Source: Gramella jeungdoensis
GTDB lineage: Bacteria > Bacteroidota > Bacteroidia > Flavobacteriales > Flavobacteriaceae
Reading direction: 5' to 3'
DNA length: 64,000 bases
Assembly (NCBI RefSeq): GCF_023805255.1
Contig: NZ_JAMSCK010000002.1
Location: 682,001-746,000 of the forward strand
A program made the translations under genes and the position numbers. The notes under the pieces are model-generated. The model saw only the letters and a list, made by a program, of their open reading frames with translations, had not been told where the DNA came from and searched no databases. This document shows positions 60,662 to 64,000 of the stretch, one piece after another (within the stretch, counting starts at the first letter, position 1; every line of letters begins with the position of its first letter).

Positions 60662-61945
60662 ATGTCACAGAAAATATTAATCATTTCAGAATCCATTGAT
60701 GTGGAAGACAGTAGTGGCTCTAAAGCTAATGTGGCTTTAATAAGAAATTTGAGAAAGGCCGGGTTCGAACTTAGAGTCTATCATTACACTCGTAGAGAAG
60801 TTCAGTGGGATGACATAGATTGCGTTTCAATTGAGGAGAATCGCCGCAGTCTTCTTTTCCTTTTAAGTAGAACAGAACGTTACCTCAGGTATATCTTCAA
60901 AATACGTCTAAATAAAACTTTAGAAAGGCTGTTTGGCTTTTCCTTCACTCTTTTAAATGACCGAAATAGTATAATTACAGCACTGAGAAATAGTAATGAT
61001 TTTAAGCCCGATCTTGTTCTAACATTAAGTAAAGGAGGAAGTTTCAGGCCTCATCATGCATTATTGGGCTTGCCGGAATTTCACGATAAATGGATGGCAT
61101 ATATTCATGATCCGTATCCTATGCACTGGTATCCGCCGCCCTATCCCTGGTTTGAACCTGGTTATCATCAAAAGGAGGATTTCATGAAAAACGTGGCTTC
61201 CAGATGTACAATAACAGCATTTCCTTCAAAAATTCTTATGGAATGGATGGGATCTAAATTTGAGGAATTTAAGAAAAAGGGAGTCGTTATTCCGCACCAG
61301 ATAGATCATGAAAATCAACCCAAAGCCTCCCAACTTCTGGCGAAAGATTTGGTTGTGAAACCTGAAAAGTTTACGGTGTTACATGCAGGTAACCTTATAC
61401 AAGGCAGAGAACCATTCGGTCTGCTTGAGGGATTTCGGGAATTTCTAAGTCAAAGTGAGGAAGCAAGGCAATCTGCCGAGCTTGTTTTTATAGGGGGGGA
61501 GAATTATTATTCAGATATTCTTAATGAGTTTGAAAGAGAAGTATCCCAGTTTAAGAACAGCAAGGAAAAACTGGATTTTGATACCGTCCAGGTATTACAA
61601 CATAATGCATCAGTAAATATTATCCTTGAAGCCAAATCGGAGATCAGTCCTTTTCTTCCGGGAAAGTTTCCTCATTGTATAGCTGCAAATAAAAAGATCC
61701 TTTTATTAGGGCCTCCAAACAGCGAAAGTCGAAGATTATTAGGATTCGAATATCCTTATTGGTCAGAAATTGATGATAAAAGGAAAATAACCTTACTTTT
61801 AAGTGAACTTTTTGAAAACTGGAAAAAAGATAAGGCCTCTATGGAGTTAAATCGACCTGATCTGGAGGAGTACCTCTCAGTAAACCAGTTATCAAAAACA
61901 ATGGATTCAATTTTCCAGCCCAAAAAGGAGGAAAGTCATGAATAA
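60662..61945 (+). CDS. GT-B fold glycosyltransferase
   Basis: A 427-residue protein. ILIISESIDVEDSSGSKANV at the N-terminus followed by LIRNLRKAGFELRVYHYTRR fits a GT-B acceptor domain; VVIPHQIDHENQPKAS marks the domain linker and FTVLHAGNLIQGREPFGLLE the start of the donor domain. A Pro/Trp/Tyr-rich loop (HWYPPPYPWFEPGYHQKEDF, near residue 165) is unusual. It overlaps the next gene by 8 bp. Family membership is less certain than for the GT2 genes. Confidence 0.75.
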   Translation: MSQKILIISESIDVEDSSGSKANVALIRNLRKAGFELRVYHYTRREVQWDDIDCVSIEENRRSLLFLLSRTERYLRYIFKIRLNKTLERLFGFSFTLLNDRNSIITALRNSNDFKPDLVLTLSKGGSFRPHHALLGLPEFHDKWMAYIHDPYPMHWYPPPYPWFEPGYHQKEDFMKNVASRCTITAFPSKILMEWMGSKFEEFKKKGVVIPHQIDHENQPKASQLLAKDLVVKPEKFTVLHAGNLIQGREPFGLLEGFREFLSQSEEARQSAELVFIGGENYYSDILNEFEREVSQFKNSKEKLDFDTVQVLQHNASVNIILEAKSEISPFLPGKFPHCIAANKKILLLGPPNSESRRLLGFEYPYWSEIDDKRKITLLLSELFENWKKDKASMELNRPDLEEYLSVNQLSKTMDSIFQPKKEESHE

Positions 61946-63044
61946 AAGTATTAGCCTGTTATTCGCGTATAGAGATCGTGACCATTCCAGGGTATTCCAT
62001 TCAATGAAAAGTCTGGAAAAACAGACCGATAAGGATTTCCATGTAATTTTCGTCGACTATGGAAGCTCTGAAAAGAATTCACAGACTATACTCAATACTC
62101 TTTCCGAATTCAATTTTGTAGATTATCACTATGTAGCTCATCCAGGGCTTTTATGGAATAAGAGCAAGGCTTTCAATTATGGGATCTGGAAATCGAAATC
62201 GGATTATATAATTACGGCAGATATTGATTTGATCTTTCATCCTGAATTTGTTGCGTCTGCAAAAAGACTTGCTAAACCTAATAATTATACAGTGTTTAGT
62301 TATGCTTATTTGCAGAAAGAAGAGACTACTTCAGATATCTCAAATCTCAAATTTTCTGATCTAAAACCCAGCCATACAGGTTATATTACTGGGTCTGGAC
62401 TTTATCCCAAACCTTATCTTGAAAAGATCCACGGATTTGATGAATTCTATCATTTTTACGGATCGGAAGATGAAGATCTCTTCATTAGATTAGAGAATGC
62501 GGGGCTTTATAAAAAAGAGGAGGAAAGAAACATGCTTGCTCACCAGTGGCATCCAAGATATCCTTTTGAAGAAAACAATGAACTCAGCGTTCAACCAAAG
62601 GTCAGTAATATTAGAAGGATTAATCTTAGACATTATCAAATTGCCCGGGAAAGAAAGAAAGTTATTCCGGATAACCAGGAAAAATGGGGGGTATGCTACT
62701 CAAAAGAAGATTTAAATGCTTTACTCTCCCCGGATGTTGAATATGATCTTTCTAATTTATCGGCACTAGTGGATCATTTTATTAATGAGGAATTACCATC
62801 TTATAAAAATAAAGTTGTTTCCGTAACTTTTAGAAAGGATAAAGATCAAAAAAGCCTGAAGTTCTTCTTAAGGAAAATGCTTAAACAGAACTATCAACCA
62901 TTAATAAGTCTTAAGGAGATAAATGATAAGATCTTAAAGAAAATAATTTTTGAATACAGGCACCATAATTATCTTTATAAGATCGAAAATGATTTACGGT
63001 CAATTAAATTTATTATCGATTTACGTAATTCAAGTAAAAATTAA
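61938..63044 (+). CDS. GT2-like glycosyltransferase (chondroitin-synthase/galactosyltransferase-like)
   Basis: A 368-residue protein. SLLFAYRDRDHSRVFHSMKS, FHVIFVDYGSSEKNSQTILN and ADIDLIFHPEFVASAKRLAK give the GT-A core, and GFDEFYHFYGSEDEDLFIRL is the second metal-linked motif of the galactosyltransferase_7C group. The C-terminal 100 residues are basic and unassigned. Its TAA stop (63042-63044) is in the same frame as, and directly before, the next gene. Confidence 0.85.
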   Translation: MNKSISLLFAYRDRDHSRVFHSMKSLEKQTDKDFHVIFVDYGSSEKNSQTILNTLSEFNFVDYHYVAHPGLLWNKSKAFNYGIWKSKSDYIITADIDLIFHPEFVASAKRLAKPNNYTVFSYAYLQKEETTSDISNLKFSDLKPSHTGYITGSGLYPKPYLEKIHGFDEFYHFYGSEDEDLFIRLENAGLYKKEEERNMLAHQWHPRYPFEENNELSVQPKVSNIRRINLRHYQIARERKKVIPDNQEKWGVCYSKEDLNALLSPDVEYDLSNLSALVDHFINEELPSYKNKVVSVTFRKDKDQKSLKFFLRKMLKQNYQPLISLKEINDKILKKIIFEYRHHNYLYKIENDLRSIKFIIDLRNSSKN

Positions 63045-63047
63045 ATT

Positions 63048-63725
63048 CTGGATTCAAAAGGTAACATAGCTATTATTCCAGCCAGAGGAGGTTCAAAAAG
63101 GCTTCCGGGTAAAAATATAATGAAGCTGGGTAATATCCCTTTAATTGGTCATAGCATTAATTATGCTTTAGCGAACAGTACAATCATTGATAAAATCATT
63201 GTTTCTACAGATGATATAAAAATTAAAGAGGTGGCTCTTTCTTATGGGGTAGAGGTGGTTGACAGACCCACCAAATTTAGTGGGGATAAATCGCCTACTT
63301 TGGAAGCAGTGAAGCATGTGCTGGATACTGAGAAGACTCTTTGGAAAAATGTCATTTTACTTCAACCTACCAATCCCTTGAGGCCGGAAATACTTTTAAG
63401 TAAGGCATATGATAAATTTATTTCAGGAGACTTCAAGTCTTTATTTACAGTGTCCAAAACTTGCAGAAAGTTTGGAATTATTGAAAAGGAATCATTTAAA
63501 CCTTATAATTATAAATTTGGAGAAAGATCCCAGGATATCGAAAAGCTATATTTTGAAAATGGACTTCTATATATTACTAAGACAAGCCTGATCCAGCAGA
63601 ATATCCTAATAGATGAACATGCATTTCCATTTGAAATTAGTCATTCCTTTGCTAATGTAGATATCGATACTAAAGAAGATTTTGAATATGCCGAATATTT
63701 ATATGGAAAATATAACGGATCATAA
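63048..63725 (+). CDS. Acylneuraminate cytidylyltransferase family protein with non-AUG start
   Basis: CMP-sugar synthetase of about 226 residues (NeuA/PseF type), which activates a nonulosonic acid-like sugar with CTP. The essential N-terminal motif IAIIPARGGSKRLPGKN is encoded from 63066 on, upstream of the first ATG (63120). The only codons available after the preceding in-frame stop at 63042 are ATT (63045) and CTG (63048), so one of them must start translation; I choose CTG. ILLQPTNPLRPEILLSKAYD and FANVDIDTKEDFEYAEYL are also typical. Its end overlaps the next gene by 23 bp. Confidence 0.85.
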   Translation: MDSKGNIAIIPARGGSKRLPGKNIMKLGNIPLIGHSINYALANSTIIDKIIVSTDDIKIKEVALSYGVEVVDRPTKFSGDKSPTLEAVKHVLDTEKTLWKNVILLQPTNPLRPEILLSKAYDKFISGDFKSLFTVSKTCRKFGIIEKESFKPYNYKFGERSQDIEKLYFENGLLYITKTSLIQQNILIDEHAFPFEISHSFANVDIDTKEDFEYAEYLYGKYNGS

Positions 63726-64000
63726 GGCCTTTGTTGAGACAAATTATAGAAAATTCTGTTTCTTAAAGGGAAACGAATTCATAGCAAGTGAATATGCAAT
63801 TTTTGTAATAATTGAACTTATAAAAAGATTTAAGGTTCATTCTATTCTGGAGTTAGGAGCAGGAATAGGTACGATTGCAGATACTGTTATTTCCTATTGT
63901 GGGGAGATTAATCATTCTATGGATTATAGCGCAACGGAGTCAAATCAATTTTGCCGGGAAGCTCTTAAGACGAATCTAAAGAATTTTGAAGCTCTCAAAT
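63703..64000 (+). CDS. Class I SAM-dependent methyltransferase (5' part, cut by window edge)
   Basis: The frame opens at ATG 63703 (MENITDHKAFVETNYRKFCF) and runs off the right edge, leaving about 99 residues. VHSILELGAGIGTIADTVIS is a clear SAM-binding motif I at about residues 46-65. It overlaps the cytidylyltransferase gene by 23 bp, so it is coupled to it. The rest of the protein and its substrate cannot be seen. Confidence 0.8.
   Translation, partial: MENITDHKAFVETNYRKFCFLKGNEFIASEYAIFVIIELIKRFKVHSILELGAGIGTIADTVISYCGEINHSMDYSATESNQFCREALKTNLKNFEALK

Overview
The window looks like chromosomal DNA of a member of the Bacteroidota, most likely a marine member of the Flavobacteriaceae of the Gramella/Christiangramia kind. 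The support is qualitative: Bacteroidota-type promoter boxes (TTG/TTTG, about 19 nt, TAnnTTTG), frequent TTG start codons, few Shine-Dalgarno sequences, a large SecA with an N-terminal insertion, a DnaJ with a reduced zinc finger, and many families typical of Flavobacteriia (DUF4920, DUF2911, DUF4199, DUF6249, DUF6268, stand-alone MnmD). No rRNA, tRNA, CRISPR array, prophage or classical insertion sequence was seen.

Bases 1-36 kb are mostly housekeeping. In order: ilvE (cut by the left edge), DUF4920 lipoprotein, mnmD, an SDR epimerase, a YceI lipoprotein, grpE-dnaJ, an ABC exporter/MscS channel/outer-membrane protein/response-regulator operon, PPK2, an M28 peptidase, a MATE pump, a PAP2 phosphatase, meaB, ohr and DUF2911. 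Two ECF sigma/anti-sigma modules follow (18.7-21.2 and 23.6-24.5 kb), with an M23 peptidase, a GIY-YIG gene and two small membrane proteins between them. Then come secA, DUF2795, a cobalamin adenosyltransferase, a small membrane protein, a LolD-like ATPase, two glycosyltransferase-type genes, a methyltransferase, a broken four-helix-bundle gene and an Uup-like ABC-F protein.

Bases 36.3-64 kb, running past the right edge, form one large extracellular polysaccharide locus. It has an export lipoprotein and Wzc-like tyrosine kinase, a split Wzm/Wzt ABC exporter whose Wzt has a C-terminal extension, GDP-fucose synthesis (gmd, fcl), UDP-GlcNAc 2-epimerase, a CMP-sugar type cytidylyltransferase, two GT11 fucosyltransferases, many GT2 and GT-B glycosyltransferases, a pyruvyltransferase-like protein, a sulfotransferase and at least six methyltransferases. 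Together these suggest a fucose-containing, probably sulfated, methylated and pyruvylated surface polysaccharide.

The least ordinary material lies between genes. (1) A 382-bp unit carries a GIY-YIG gene between perfect 12-bp terminal inverted repeats, and next to it is a 106-bp gene-less unit with the same ends. (2) Eight or more tandem arrays have different sequences but the same 7-bp unit length, several directly after stop codons. (3) Four ECF-type promoters (TGnAAC, 16-17 nt, CGTC) precede both sigma genes, the DUF6249 gene and the LolD-like ATPase gene. All assignments come from reading the sequence; no database search was run.
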